A stretch of 64,000 nt of DNA from an uncultured Anaerolineae bacterium. Lineage in GTDB: Bacteria; Chloroflexota; Anaerolineae; J036; Brachytrichaceae. The stretch lies in contig CALIMH010000005.1 of the NCBI GenBank assembly GCA_938028725.1, positions 62,001-126,000 on the forward strand, read 5' to 3'. The notes under the pieces are model-generated. The model saw only the letters and a list, made by a program, of their open reading frames with translations. It was not told where the DNA came from and did no database searches. Shown here one piece after another: positions 17,464 to 28,593 of the stretch (the stretch's first letter is position 1; every line of letters begins with the position of its first letter). The position numbers were made by a program, and so were the translations under genes.

Positions 17464-18522
17464 CTATCGCTGCTGTGGGGTAGCTGTGGGCAGAGCGGAG
17501 AGAGCAGACAACGCGGCAAACGCGGCGGCAAACGTAGCGCTGATAGCAATCAGTTTAGACAAGGGGGAAAGAGGTAGGAGTGCCACAGTTCCCAGCGACG
17601 CGCTGACCAGCACGTAGGTGGCAGTGATACGACGCGCGCCCCACCCCCGATCGGCCAGCCGCAGGTGCAAATGGCCCCGGTCAGCGCTGAGCGGGCTACG
17701 GCGCGCGCGGACGCGCTGCACAATTTGCCAGGCAACATCCGCAATTGGCACGCCCATCACCAGCACCAGCAGCGCGATCTTGGCGCCGCCGATGATGCCG
17801 ATGCAGGCGAGCAGGTAGCCGAGATACAGGGCGCCACCGCCCAGAAAGATGCGCGCCGGCGCCGTGTTGAAGATCAGAAAGCCGGCCAGCGTGCCGAGCA
17901 ACGCAACGGGCAGCAGCGCCACGCTATGTTGGCCCTCGCGCCACATGTGGATGAAAGTGACCGCGGAGGCGACCGCGCCCACGCTGGCCGCTAGCCCATC
18001 CACCCCGTCCAGCAGGTTCACTGTGTTCATCATGCCGAGGAACCAAAATGTGCTCAGCGCGAACACCAACCCCCAGCCAAGCACTGCACCGAAGGTCAGG
18101 GGTAGCACCACTTGTTGGCGAGTCAGCGGGTCGGTAAAGCGCTCGATGAAGATCGCGTGGGCGATGGCGATGCCGGCGCCGGCCAGTTGCGCAACGAGCT
18201 GGGTGGGCGCTGGTAGGTTGAAGCGGTCGTCAAGCAGTGCAGCGAGGCAAACAACGACACTGCCGAGCAGCAAGCCGTTGAAGCGCTGCGGTTCTACAGG
18301 GTCCAGGGAGGGTGGGGCGAGTAGTCGGCTGAGCGTTGCTGCCGACGTGAACGCGGCGAAGAGTGGGAGTGCTCCCAGCCGTGAGGTGAGGCGGGCATGG
18401 CGGCGTCGGCCGCCGGGCGCGTCGGCGATGCCAAGCGCCAGGCCCAGGCGGATGGCCAAAGCGGTGAAACCGAGCGCGATCACAAAGGCGCACGCGAAGA
18501 CAAGGAACAGCGACGCGGCCAT
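17464..18522 (-). CDS. MraY/WecA/TagO-family polyprenyl-phosphate sugar-1-phosphate transferase, motif-degenerate
   Basis: A 352-residue membrane protein with about ten hydrophobic segments. The family's DD motif is present (Asp98-Asp99 in LLDDRFNLP), as is the NTVNLLDGVDGLA motif (166-178). Two other motifs are altered. Where relatives have F-M/L-G-D-S/T-G-S, this protein reads IFLGGGALYLG (225-235), one residue shorter and without the metal-binding Asp. The usual HxHHR reads HLHLR (284-288). Functional members transfer a sugar-1-phosphate from UDP-sugar to undecaprenyl phosphate to start cell-wall or surface polysaccharide synthesis. With these changes activity is doubtful, or its substrate differs. 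I prefer ATG 18522; a GTG at 18558 would add 12 residues. Confidence 0.8.
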   Translation of the reverse strand: MAASLFLVFACAFVIALGFTALAIRLGLALGIADAPGGRRRHARLTSRLGALPLFAAFTSAATLSRLLAPPSLDPVEPQRFNGLLLGSVVVCLAALLDDRFNLPAPTQLVAQLAGAGIAIAHAIFIERFTDPLTRQQVVLPLTFGAVLGWGLVFALSTFWFLGMMNTVNLLDGVDGLAASVGAVASAVTFIHMWREGQHSVALLPVALLGTLAGFLIFNTAPARIFLGGGALYLGYLLACIGIIGGAKIALLVLVMGVPIADVAWQIVQRVRARRSPLSADRGHLHLRLADRGWGARRITATYVLVSASLGTVALLPLSPLSKLIAISATFAAAFAALSALSALPTATPQQR

Positions 18523-18585
18523 GAGCTCGGCCCGATTGTACGGGACGCACTGCAGCACTCACACAGCGATCTGGCAGCGCAAAAA

Positions 18586-18632
18586 GCGAAAAGGGGCGGC
18601 TCGACAGCTTCGCGCGCGCTCGCCCCTTTTGC
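18586..18632 (-). terminator. Rho-independent terminator after clpC
   Basis: Read leftward: a perfect 10-bp stem (CGCCCCTTTT at 18621-18630 pairing with 18589-18598), extended by adjoining bases, then CGCTTTTT. It follows the clpC stop by about 20 bases. Confidence 0.7.
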
Positions 18633-18652
18633 TCACGTGAGGGCATTCGTGC

Positions 18653-21196
<2,544 letters not shown>

Positions 21197-21294
21197 AGCT
21201 TCACCTCTTGCCTGTATGTTACCGTATGCTCATAAGAACGCGCTGAGCCTGGACGGCGGCCCAACTCGCGCTGTGATGGGGGCGCAAATAGCGC

Positions 21295-21324
21295 GCGAGG
21301 GCGCGTGTTCGTGGGCGCCCTCGC
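21295..21324 (-). terminator. Hairpin after the S1-domain gene
   Basis: A perfect 10-bp stem GCGAGGGCGC / GCGCCCTCGC with a 10-base loop, 12 bases after the stop of the S1-domain gene. It has no T-run, so it is either an atypical terminator or an mRNA 3' stabiliser. Confidence 0.45.
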
Positions 21325-21336
21325 AGTAGTGTTGCT

Positions 21337-22539
21337 TCATGATTCACTTGCCGGCCCGGATTCCAGCTCGGCTTGCCAGTCGGTGTGGGCGAACTCCGCC
21401 CAGCTCACTTGCCGCAGGCTGAGCGCCATGCGACGCGCCTCTGGTTCAATGCGCATGATCCGCAGCGTCACCAGTTGGCCTGGCTTCACCACTTCGTGAG
21501 GGCTTTGGATGGGCTTGTCGCTTAGCTCAGACAGCGGCACGAGCGCCTCGATGGCCGCGTCGTTCTTCAGTCGCACGAAGGCGCCGTACTTCGGGTGAGT
21601 CTTGATCACTTCTGCCTCGACGAGCTGGCCCTTGCGATAGCGCTGGCCGATGTTCTCCCAAGGGTCTTGCTCAAGCGCCTTCATACTCAAGCTGATTCGG
21701 CCCTTCTCGCGGTCAATGGAGACTACTTTGACCTTCACGGTTTGGCCTTGCTTGAGCACGTCGCTGGGTTTGGTGATGCGCACGCGGCTGATTTCAGACA
21801 GTGGCACCATGCCATCCACGCCGCCCAGGTCCACAAATACGCCGAAGTCCAGCACGCTGCTCACCACGCCCTCTAGGATGCTGCCCTCTTCGAGCGTGCT
21901 GATGAGGCGGGCTTTCTGCGCGGCGCGCACTTCTTTCATCGCGGCGCGCTCGCTCAGGATGAGGCGGTTGTTCTCGCGATCCACCTCGATCACCTTGAAA
22001 GCAAGCGTCTGGCCGACGAAGCTTTGGAAGCGTTGTTCTGGCGGCAGATCGTCGTCGCCGACAAGTTTCTGATGGGCGGGGCTGAGCTGCGAGGCAGGCA
22101 TGAAACCGCGCAAGCGTCCCAACTTGATGATTAGGCCGCCTTTGTTGAAGCCGGCAACTTTCTCTTCCACGACGGTTTGCTGGGTGAACAGTGCTTCGGC
22201 CCGCTGCCAGTCCCGTTCCAAGATGGCTTTGCTCAGCGAGAGGAGGACGTTGCCATTCTCGTCCTCCACGCGCTCGACATAGGCGTACACGCGGTCGCCT
22301 TCCTTTAGGCTCTCGCGCACATCGCGCGGGAGCGCCTCAAAGTCCTTGCGGGGCACGATGCCCTCGGACTTTCCCAACAGGCTCACCAAGACGCTGCCGG
22401 CTTCTATCTTGACGATCTCGCCCTCGATGAGCTGGCCGACGCGGTAGGTGCTCTCCTGGCGGCCATATTCCTCCAGCAGTCGAGAGAAATCTTCCCCCGT
22501 TTCTGGGTTCGTGTGCTTGGGGGCGTCGTTGAGCTCCAT
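21337..22539 (-). CDS. S1 RNA-binding-domain protein (ribosomal protein S1-like, four repeats)
   Basis: A 400-residue protein with four consecutive S1 domains beginning at about residues 34, 120, 212 and 298. Domains 3 and 4 are the most canonical (FGVFVDLGGVDGMVPLSEIS; YGAFVRLKNDAAIEALVPLSEL in part). The four-repeat form matches the shortened S1 homologues of Gram-positive-like lineages, which bind mRNA and aid translation initiation. The C-terminus ends soon after the fourth domain. The start is ATG with GGAAGGA about 12 bases upstream; a leftward TATAAT lies further up. It is a single-gene unit, upstream of clpC and divergent from copZ. Confidence 0.9.
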   Translation of the reverse strand: MELNDAPKHTNPETGEDFSRLLEEYGRQESTYRVGQLIEGEIVKIEAGSVLVSLLGKSEGIVPRKDFEALPRDVRESLKEGDRVYAYVERVEDENGNVLLSLSKAILERDWQRAEALFTQQTVVEEKVAGFNKGGLIIKLGRLRGFMPASQLSPAHQKLVGDDDLPPEQRFQSFVGQTLAFKVIEVDRENNRLILSERAAMKEVRAAQKARLISTLEEGSILEGVVSSVLDFGVFVDLGGVDGMVPLSEISRVRITKPSDVLKQGQTVKVKVVSIDREKGRISLSMKALEQDPWENIGQRYRKGQLVEAEVIKTHPKYGAFVRLKNDAAIEALVPLSELSDKPIQSPHEVVKPGQLVTLRIMRIEPEARRMALSLRQVSWAEFAHTDWQAELESGPASES

Positions 22540-22578
22540 ATCTGCCGAACGTGTCCTTCCTCAGTCAGGTGGAGTGGA

Positions 22579-22584
22579 ATTATA
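22579..22584 (-). promoter_or_regulatory. -10 element of the S1-domain gene
   Basis: A perfect leftward TATAAT, giving a leader of about 33 bases with a Shine-Dalgarno. This contrasts with the leaderless pattern of many neighbours. No -35 consensus is visible. Confidence 0.55.
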
Positions 22585-22659
22585 CCTACCACATCGTCCG
22601 CTTGGGGCGTTGGAAGCTGAAGTGAATGAGTGGATCGGCCGCAGCAGGTTGCGATGGAT

Positions 22660-22665
22660 TACACT
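22660..22665 (+). promoter_or_regulatory. -10-like element of copZA
   Basis: TACACT ends 7 bases before the ATG at 22673, so the mRNA would begin at or next to the start codon. The same hexamer and spacing occur before the D-lactate dehydrogenase gene. Confidence 0.45.
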
Positions 22666-22672
22666 GTGTACC

Positions 22673-22885
22673 ATGTCGGCAGAGACACGCTTACTGCGCG
22701 TGCCCAGCATTGGCTGTGAGGGTTGTGCGCGCGCTATCTCGCAGGCGCTGTCTCAGTTGCCTGAGGTGAAAGCGGTGCAGGTAAATTGGGCGGAGAAGAC
22801 CGTGCTGGTCACCGCACATGAACGCGCCAACTGGGAGCGCGTGCGCCAAACGCTCATTGAGATCGGCTACGCGCCGCAACCATGA
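22673..22885 (+). CDS. copZ: Heavy-metal-associated (CopZ-like) copper chaperone
   Basis: A 70-residue single HMA domain with the beta-alpha-beta-beta-alpha-beta pattern and the metal site Cys-x2-Cys in IGCEGC (about residues 13-18). The usual Met two before the first Cys is replaced by Ile, which some homologues tolerate. It would carry Cu(I) to the ATPase encoded next, whose start overlaps its stop as ATGA. The start at 22673 is the one that gives a standard domain with no extra N-terminus. No Shine-Dalgarno is visible. Confidence 0.85.
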   Translation: MSAETRLLRVPSIGCEGCARAISQALSQLPEVKAVQVNWAEKTVLVTAHERANWERVRQTLIEIGYAPQP

Positions 22886-25380
22886 CAGTGGAAGGCAGCG
22901 CATCGGCATGCGTTGAGTTGCCGATCAGCGGCATGAGCTGCACCAATTGCGCGAACGCTGTCGCCAGCGCGCTGCGGCTTGTGCCAGGAGTGCGCGAGGT
23001 GAACGTCAGCTTTGCCACTGATTCGGCCACGGTGTGGTTCGATCCCCAACAGGTGCGGCCAGCTAACCTGCTTGAGGCAGTGCGCCGCGCCGGCTATGAG
23101 GTGCCGGCGTCGCGGGTGGAGCTGGCTGTGGTTGGCATGAGCTGTGCCAATTGCGCACGCACGATTGAGCGCGCTGTCGCAGGGCTGCCTGGCGTGGTCT
23201 CGGCGGAAGCAAGCTACGCCGCTGAACGCTTGAGCGTGGCCTACATCCCCGCGCTGGTGCGCTTGAGCGAGGTGATCGCGGCAGTGCGCCGCGCCGGCTA
23301 TGATGTGCCCACCGCTGGCGACGCCATCGCGCCGGAGCTCCCCGATGCAGAGCAGGCCGCCCGCGCCGCGGAGCTGACAGATAAGCGCCGGCGCATGTGG
23401 GTGGGGTTGGCCTTTGGTGCGCCGCTGCTCGTGCTCAGCATGGGGCGTGATTTAGGGCTTTGGGGCCTCGGCGTGAGCGGGCACGGCGGTCATCGCACCG
23501 GCGATGACCTGCTCTTCGACTTGTTGCTGTTGGCGTTGGCGCTGCCGGTGCAGCTCTACACGGGCTGGCAATACTACGCGCGCGCAGCAGTGGCCCTGCG
23601 CAACCGCGCCGCCAACATGGATGTGCTGGTGTCACTCGGTGCCACCGCGGCGTTCTTGTGGTCGTTGGCGGTGATGCTCGGGTGGGTAAGCGGCCATGTG
23701 TATTTCGAGACCGCTGCTTTAATTGTGGCGCTGGTCAGCGTCGGCAAGTATCTGGAGGCCCGCGCTAAGCGCCGCACCGGCGACGCTATCCACCGACTGC
23801 TTGCGCTGACGCCTCCGGTTGCCCGCGTCCATCGTGGTGAGCAAGAGGTTGAATTGCCTCTCTCGCAGTTGAGCGTCGGCGATGTGTTTGTGGTGCGGGC
23901 TGGCGAGCGGGTGCCGGCCGATGGCGTGGTAGTCGGCGGCCGTGCAGTGGTGGACGAAAGCATGGTGATCGGCGAGAGCGTCCCCAAGGAAAAGCAACTC
24001 GGCGACCGAGTGGTCGGTGGCTCGCTCAATGTGGATGGCCTGCTGCGCTGCGAGGCTACGCGCGTGGGCCGACAAACGCTGTTGGCCCAGATCGCGCGCG
24101 CCGTGGCACAAGCACAACGCAGCCGCGCGCCGGTCCAGATGTTGGTGGATCGCGTGTCCGCTGTGTTTGTGCCGATCGTCGCGCTGATCGCCCTGCTCAC
24201 GGCGATCGCTTGGCTGTTGCTCAACGGTGATGCACAGCGAGCGGTGGTGAACGCTGTGGCAGTGTTGGTGGTTGCCTGTCCCTGTGCACTGGGCCTTGCC
24301 ACACCAACGGCCATGATGGTCGGGATGGGCAGAGCTGCTGAGCTGGGCGTCCTGTTCCGTGACAGTGCTGCCCTGGAACAAGTGGCGGCCGTGAAAACGG
24401 TGGTCTTCGACAAAACCGGCACGCTCACTCATGGACGCCCAACAATCGCGGCAGTGGTCGGTGCCGAGGCAGCTTCGGAGGCCGAGGTGTTGCAGTGGGC
24501 TGCGACAGCAGAACAGGCCAGCTCGCATCCACTGGCCCAATCCATCGTCCAAGCGGCACGTCAGCGCGGGCTTCCGCTCCAGGCGCTGCGCCGGGCCAGC
24601 TCCGTGCCTGGACGTGGTGTGATCGCCGAAGTGATCTCGGATGAGGGCCGGCTCCGTCGCGTGATCGTCGGCAGCGAACGACTGGCTAGCGCAGAGGGTG
24701 TCGCGCTAGGCCAGTTAGCAAATGAAGCTGCCCGCCTGCAACAGGAGGGCTGCACGGTGATCATTGTGGCTGTGGATGGCCGCGCGGTAGGGCTGATCGG
24801 CACGCGCGACGAGTTGCGGCCTGAAGCGCACGGTGTGGTGAACCAGCTTCTGGCCGATGGCGTTCAGGTAGTGATGCTGACGGGCGACCAGCGCACGGTA
24901 GCACAGCGGATCGCCGAGCAGCTAGGCTTGAGGCAAGTTGTTGCGGAGGTGCTCCCTACCGAGAAGGCGGAGCAAATCCGATCGCTCCAGCGCGAGCAGC
25001 GAGGGGGGGTGGCGATGGTGGGCGATGGCGTTAATGATGCGCCGGCGCTCGCTCAGGCCGATGTAGGGATCGCCATCAGCAGCGGCAGCGATGTGGCGAT
25101 CGAAGCTGCGCATGTGACGCTCATTCGACCAGACCTGTGGGGCGTGGTGGATGCGATCGCATGGTCTCGTCACACGCGGCGCGGGGTGCGCCAGAACCTG
25201 TTCTGGGCGTTCTTCTACAACGTTTTGCTGATCCCGCTGGCGTCGGCTGGTGTGTTTCAGCAGTATGGGCCGATACTCGCTGCTGCTGCGATGGCGTTCA
25301 GCTCGCTGTTTGTGATGGGAAACAGCTTGCGCCTGCGCCGCATGATGCCTACTAAGCGTGAGGCTGGGCTGGCACCGTGA
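22882..25380 (+). CDS. copA: Copper-exporting P1B-type ATPase CopA
   Basis: An 832-residue pump. Two N-terminal HMA domains carry GMSCTNC (Cys20, Cys23) and GMSCANC (Cys88, Cys91). Eight membrane segments follow. The transport site CPC is at residues 466-468, the phosphorylated Asp510 lies in DKTGTLT, the HP motif is in SSHPLAQS and the hinge is GDGVNDAPAL. The last helix region contains MAFSSLFVMGNSLRLRR, the Met-Ser-Ser signature of Cu(I)-specific P1B-1 pumps. TGES reads IGES. It exports Cu(I) from the cytoplasm, supplied by CopZ. The 3' end overlaps the convergent marR gene by 29 bases. Confidence 0.96.
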   Translation: MTVEGSASACVELPISGMSCTNCANAVASALRLVPGVREVNVSFATDSATVWFDPQQVRPANLLEAVRRAGYEVPASRVELAVVGMSCANCARTIERAVAGLPGVVSAEASYAAERLSVAYIPALVRLSEVIAAVRRAGYDVPTAGDAIAPELPDAEQAARAAELTDKRRRMWVGLAFGAPLLVLSMGRDLGLWGLGVSGHGGHRTGDDLLFDLLLLALALPVQLYTGWQYYARAAVALRNRAANMDVLVSLGATAAFLWSLAVMLGWVSGHVYFETAALIVALVSVGKYLEARAKRRTGDAIHRLLALTPPVARVHRGEQEVELPLSQLSVGDVFVVRAGERVPADGVVVGGRAVVDESMVIGESVPKEKQLGDRVVGGSLNVDGLLRCEATRVGRQTLLAQIARAVAQAQRSRAPVQMLVDRVSAVFVPIVALIALLTAIAWLLLNGDAQRAVVNAVAVLVVACPCALGLATPTAMMVGMGRAAELGVLFRDSAALEQVAAVKTVVFDKTGTLTHGRPTIAAVVGAEAASEAEVLQWAATAEQASSHPLAQSIVQAARQRGLPLQALRRASSVPGRGVIAEVISDEGRLRRVIVGSERLASAEGVALGQLANEAARLQQEGCTVIIVAVDGRAVGLIGTRDELRPEAHGVVNQLLADGVQVVMLTGDQRTVAQRIAEQLGLRQVVAEVLPTEKAEQIRSLQREQRGGVAMVGDGVNDAPALAQADVGIAISSGSDVAIEAAHVTLIRPDLWGVVDAIAWSRHTRRGVRQNLFWAFFYNVLLIPLASAGVFQQYGPILAAAAMAFSSLFVMGNSLRLRRMMPTKREAGLAP

Positions 25381-25921
25381 GGCCGTCAGATATCGTGTTG
25401 GCGTGTGCTGTGGCGTAGGCGGTGATGCTTTGCAGCGTTTCCTCTTCCACGCCCAGCAAGTCCGCCAGCTCGTAGAGCATATCGAGTAACTGGGCCACTT
25501 TGTGCAGCTCAAACTGTCGGAGCGCGCCAAGCAGAATGTCCTGTGGGTCAATAGGCGAGGTAGTGGCTTGCTTCTCACGGCCGCGCTCGGTCAGCGTCAA
25601 GGGGCTGCGGCGACGGTCGTGCGGGTCCTGACCGCGTTTGGCCAGCCCTTCGCGCTCCAACGCATCCACCACCGGCACGAGTGTAGATGGCTCAACACCG
25701 ATGCGACGGCTGATCTCGCTGATGGTCATGCTGCGTTCGGCCAACAACGTCAGCACCGTGTGCTGCAGCCAGCCTCCCAGGCCGGCTGCGCGCATTTGGC
25801 GGTCAAGGTCGTTGCGCACTTGGCGCGCGATCAGAGCGATTAACAAACGCAACTTGAGCGCGGCCTGGCGTTGCGCAGCAGCGTCCCAGAGAGCCGGAGA
25901 GGGGAGAGGTGTCGTTGTCAC
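25352..25921 (-). CDS. MarR-family transcriptional regulator
   Basis: A winged-helix regulator of about 189 residues. The recognition region reads MTISEISRRIGVEPSTLVPVVDALEREGL followed by the wing DPHDRRRSPLTLTERG, shown here in parts (STLVPVVDALEREGL; DPHDRRRSPLTLT). The wing Asp-x-Arg-Arg is the core MarR signature. Helices at both ends would form the dimer and ligand pocket. Two starts are possible: GTG 25921, with a TACTCT hexamer about 5 bases upstream, or TTG 25945. It ends within copA on the opposite strand. Whether it controls copZA is unknown; copper operons more often use CueR or CsoR. An inverted repeat in its upstream region could be its operator. Confidence 0.85.
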   Translation of the reverse strand: MTTTPLPSPALWDAAAQRQAALKLRLLIALIARQVRNDLDRQMRAAGLGGWLQHTVLTLLAERSMTISEISRRIGVEPSTLVPVVDALEREGLAKRGQDPHDRRRSPLTLTERGREKQATTSPIDPQDILLGALRQFELHKVAQLLDMLYELADLLGVEEETLQSITAYATAHANTISDGLTVPAQPHA

Positions 25922-25957
25922 AGTAGCAGAGTAATGATAAGCCAAAACCGCTTTTCT

Positions 25958-26007
25958 GCAGTGACGCTCAGGCGTGGCTTAGCTGAGGTGAGTGGTCTTG
26001 TCACTGC
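25958..26007. repeat. Inverted repeat upstream of marR
   Basis: GCAGTGAC at 25958-25965 and GTCACTGC at 26000-26007 form perfect 8-base arms around 34 bases, with partly matching flanks (TTTCT / AGAAA). It lies in the divergent gap between marR and the endonuclease IV-like gene and could be a regulator site. Confidence 0.4.
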
Positions 26008-26103
26008 GGAGAAATATGTCTGGTGAGAGCACACGCAAACTGATTGGGACGCTTGCACGACTGAGAAATGCCTTCAACGCGCCCTGCGCAGAGCGAGCTT
26101 AGC

Positions 26104-26109
26104 TACAAT
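26104..26109 (+). promoter_or_regulatory. -10-like element of the endonuclease IV-like gene
   Basis: TACAAT overlaps an in-frame ATG at 26108 and lies 10 bases before the ATG at 26120. This argues that 26120 is the true start. Confidence 0.45.
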
Positions 26110-26119
26110 GCGCGTTGCC

Positions 26120-26998
26120 ATGAGCAAGTCCACCCACCTCGACCTACCCCTACGCTTCGGCACAGTGGGAGCGCCTCTCAGCGCTCCTGCAAACGAGGGC
26201 AGCGTGGGTGGTGTGCGGCGCATCCGTGAGCTGAACCTATCGGCGCTGGAGCTGGCCTGGGTGCGCAGCGTGCGCGTGAGCGACGAAGCATGTGCACGTA
26301 TCAAGGCTGCTGCTGAACAGTACGACGTGGCGTTGAGCGTGCACGCGCCTTACTACATCAACCTAAACGCGGAGGAGAGCGCATGGCAAGCGGGACGTGA
26401 GCGCTTGCTCGCCGCCGCACGCATGGGCTACAAGGCTGGCGCTACCGACATCGTCTTCCACCCCGGCTCCTACATGAGCAGCCAGCCGGTTGCAGCTTGG
26501 CGTGTCAGCCGCGATCGCCTAGCCGAGGTGGCGGATACGTTGCGCAAGGAGGGTGTGCGGGTGCGATTGCGCCCAGAGACAATGGGCAAGAGCGCGATGC
26601 TGGGCACGCTGGAGGAGGTGCTGCAGTGGAGCCGCGAGGTCGAGGATGTGCTGCCGTGTGTGGATTTCGCCCACTTGCATGCGCGGGCCGGCGATGGTTC
26701 GTTCAACAGCTACGAGGAGTTCGTCAACGCCCTGCGCTTGATTGCATCCGTCTTGGGCGAGCGCGGCCTGCGTGCTATGCACATCCACTTTAGCGGCATC
26801 GCCTACACCGCTAAAGGCGAGAGGAACCACCTGAACCTCGCTGAGTCGGACATGGACTACCGCGCTTTCTTCAAGGCGCTTGCCGATATGGGCGTGCAAG
26901 GGCGGGTGCTTTGTGAGTCGCCCAACTTGGAGGAGGACGCTGTGTTGATGCAACATACCTTCGCGCGTGCGTGGCGGAAGGCGGCCCAGCTTGCTTGA
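26120..26998 (+). CDS. Endonuclease IV-like (Nfo family) AP endonuclease
   Basis: A 292-residue TIM-barrel protein with the metal-ligand motifs of the Nfo family in order: VHAPYYINL, IVFHPGSY, LRPETMGK, VDFAHLHAR, MHIHFSGI and LCESPNLEEDA. These supply the His, Glu and Asp residues that bind the zinc cluster. The enzyme would nick DNA 5' to abasic sites in base-excision repair. The sequence resembles the shorter, archaeal-like branch more than E. coli Nfo. It is the first of three rightward genes (with pepA and the lipoyl transferase), although the 64-base gap to pepA leaves room for another promoter. Confidence 0.85.
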   Translation: MSKSTHLDLPLRFGTVGAPLSAPANEGSVGGVRRIRELNLSALELAWVRSVRVSDEACARIKAAAEQYDVALSVHAPYYINLNAEESAWQAGRERLLAAARMGYKAGATDIVFHPGSYMSSQPVAAWRVSRDRLAEVADTLRKEGVRVRLRPETMGKSAMLGTLEEVLQWSREVEDVLPCVDFAHLHARAGDGSFNSYEEFVNALRLIASVLGERGLRAMHIHFSGIAYTAKGERNHLNLAESDMDYRAFFKALADMGVQGRVLCESPNLEEDAVLMQHTFARAWRKAAQLA

Positions 26999-27062
26999 GG
27001 CAGGTGAGAGCTGCCCTAGATGCTGCGCATGGCGGGCGCGTGTGCACGGTGAGGGTTGAGCC

Positions 27063-28589
27063 ATGAGAATCATCGTTCAGCAAGGAGCTATCCAGCAAAC
27101 GGTCGCTGATGCGATTGTGGTGAACTTGTTCGAGGGTGTCACAGCGCCGGGTGGAGCGACCGGCGCAGTGGAAGCAGCCCTGCGCCCGCCTGGCGCGGCG
27201 CAGGGGCCGTTAGGCCAGCGCATCCAGCTCGGTGACTTCACCGGCAAGCTCAACGAAATCACCATCATCTACACTGCCGGCGCCTTGCCGGCCGCGCGCG
27301 TGATTGTCGTGGGCCTGGGCAAGGCGGAGGAGTTCACCCTGGATCGCGCCCGCCAGGCCAGCGCCACCGCCATTCGCACAGCGCGAGACCTGGGTTGTCG
27401 CACAGTGGCCACTATCGCGCATGGAGGAGGCATCGGTGGCTTTGCCATGCGCGAGGCAGCGCAAGCCACAGTGGAAGGCGCGTTGCTCGGCAGCTACACC
27501 TTTCAAGAGCAGAAGACATCAGCCAACAACCGCCATCGCTTGGAATCGTGCATCCTGGTTGAGTACGACGCCCGCAAGGTGGCCGAGGCAGAGGCTGGCG
27601 CGCGTGAGGGGGAGATCGTCGCCCGCGCGGTCAACGCAGCGCGCACGCTGGTCAACCGACCGCCAAACTTGCTGACGCCTGCCGCCTTTGCCGAAGAGGC
27701 GCGCGATATGGCGCAGCGCGTTGGTCTGAGTTGCACTGTGCTGGAGGAGGCCGACCTGGCGGCGCATCAGATGGGCGGCTTGCTGGCGGTGGGTAAGGGC
27801 AGCGTGAACCCGCCACGTTTCGTCGTGCTGGAGCATGCGCCGGCTGGCGCTGCTGAGGCCCGGCCGTTGGTGTTCGTCGGCAAAGGCGTCACATTTGACA
27901 CAGGTGGCATCTCGATCAAGCCGGCTGACAACATGCAAAGCATGAAAGCCGACATGAGCGGCGCGGCTGCGGTGTTCGGCGCCATGCAGGCCATCGCGCA
28001 GCTTGGGCTGACGCAGCGCGTGGTGGGGCTGATCCCGCTGGTGGAGAACATGCCCGACGGCCGCGCCTTTCGCCCCGGCGATGTGATCACCATGATGAGC
28101 GGCACCACAGTCGAGGTGATCAGCACGGACGCCGAGGGGCGATTGATCCTCGCCGATGCGCTGCACTTCGCCAAACGCTACCGGCCGCGCGCTGTGGTGG
28201 ACGTGGCGACGTTGACGGGCGCTTGTGTGGTGGCGTTGGGTGAGGAGGTGGCCGCTGGGTTGTTCGCCAACGATGAGGCCTGGGCCGCTTGCGTGCAGCG
28301 CGCTGCTGAGGCAAGCGGCGAGCGCGTGTGGCGCCTGCCGCTCTACGAGGACTACGGCGACAAGATTCGTAGCGACTACGCCGACCTAAAAAACAGCGGC
28401 GGGCGCAACAGCGGCGTGGGCACATCCGCCTACTTCCTGTATCACTTTGTGCGAGGCGCGGATAGCTACCCCTGGGCACATCTCGACATTGCCGGTATGA
28501 TGTTCAGCAGCGAGACCAAAGGCTACCATGTGAAAGGCGCACGCGGCTTCGGCGTGCGGTTGCTGGTGGCGCTCGCGCAAGGCGTCTAA
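27063..28589 (+). CDS. pepA: Cytosolic leucyl aminopeptidase (M17 family)
   Basis: A 508-residue protein with the two-domain M17 layout. The N-terminal domain (about 1-170) is variable. The catalytic domain contains GKGVTFDTGGISIKP with the first metal Lys and Asp, MSGAAAV, and the family signature NTDAEGRL in variant form STDAEGRLILADAL. The next segment is VDVATLTGACVVALG. The catalytic Lys and Arg and the five metal ligands are in place. It removes N-terminal residues from peptides as a hexamer with two metal ions. The ATG at 27063 follows a GAGGG Shine-Dalgarno. The lipoyl-transferase-like gene starts 4 bases after its stop. Confidence 0.95.
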   Translation: MRIIVQQGAIQQTVADAIVVNLFEGVTAPGGATGAVEAALRPPGAAQGPLGQRIQLGDFTGKLNEITIIYTAGALPAARVIVVGLGKAEEFTLDRARQASATAIRTARDLGCRTVATIAHGGGIGGFAMREAAQATVEGALLGSYTFQEQKTSANNRHRLESCILVEYDARKVAEAEAGAREGEIVARAVNAARTLVNRPPNLLTPAAFAEEARDMAQRVGLSCTVLEEADLAAHQMGGLLAVGKGSVNPPRFVVLEHAPAGAAEARPLVFVGKGVTFDTGGISIKPADNMQSMKADMSGAAAVFGAMQAIAQLGLTQRVVGLIPLVENMPDGRAFRPGDVITMMSGTTVEVISTDAEGRLILADALHFAKRYRPRAVVDVATLTGACVVALGEEVAAGLFANDEAWAACVQRAAEASGERVWRLPLYEDYGDKIRSDYADLKNSGGRNSGVGTSAYFLYHFVRGADSYPWAHLDIAGMMFSSETKGYHVKGARGFGVRLLVALAQGV

Positions 28590-28593
28590 CCCC

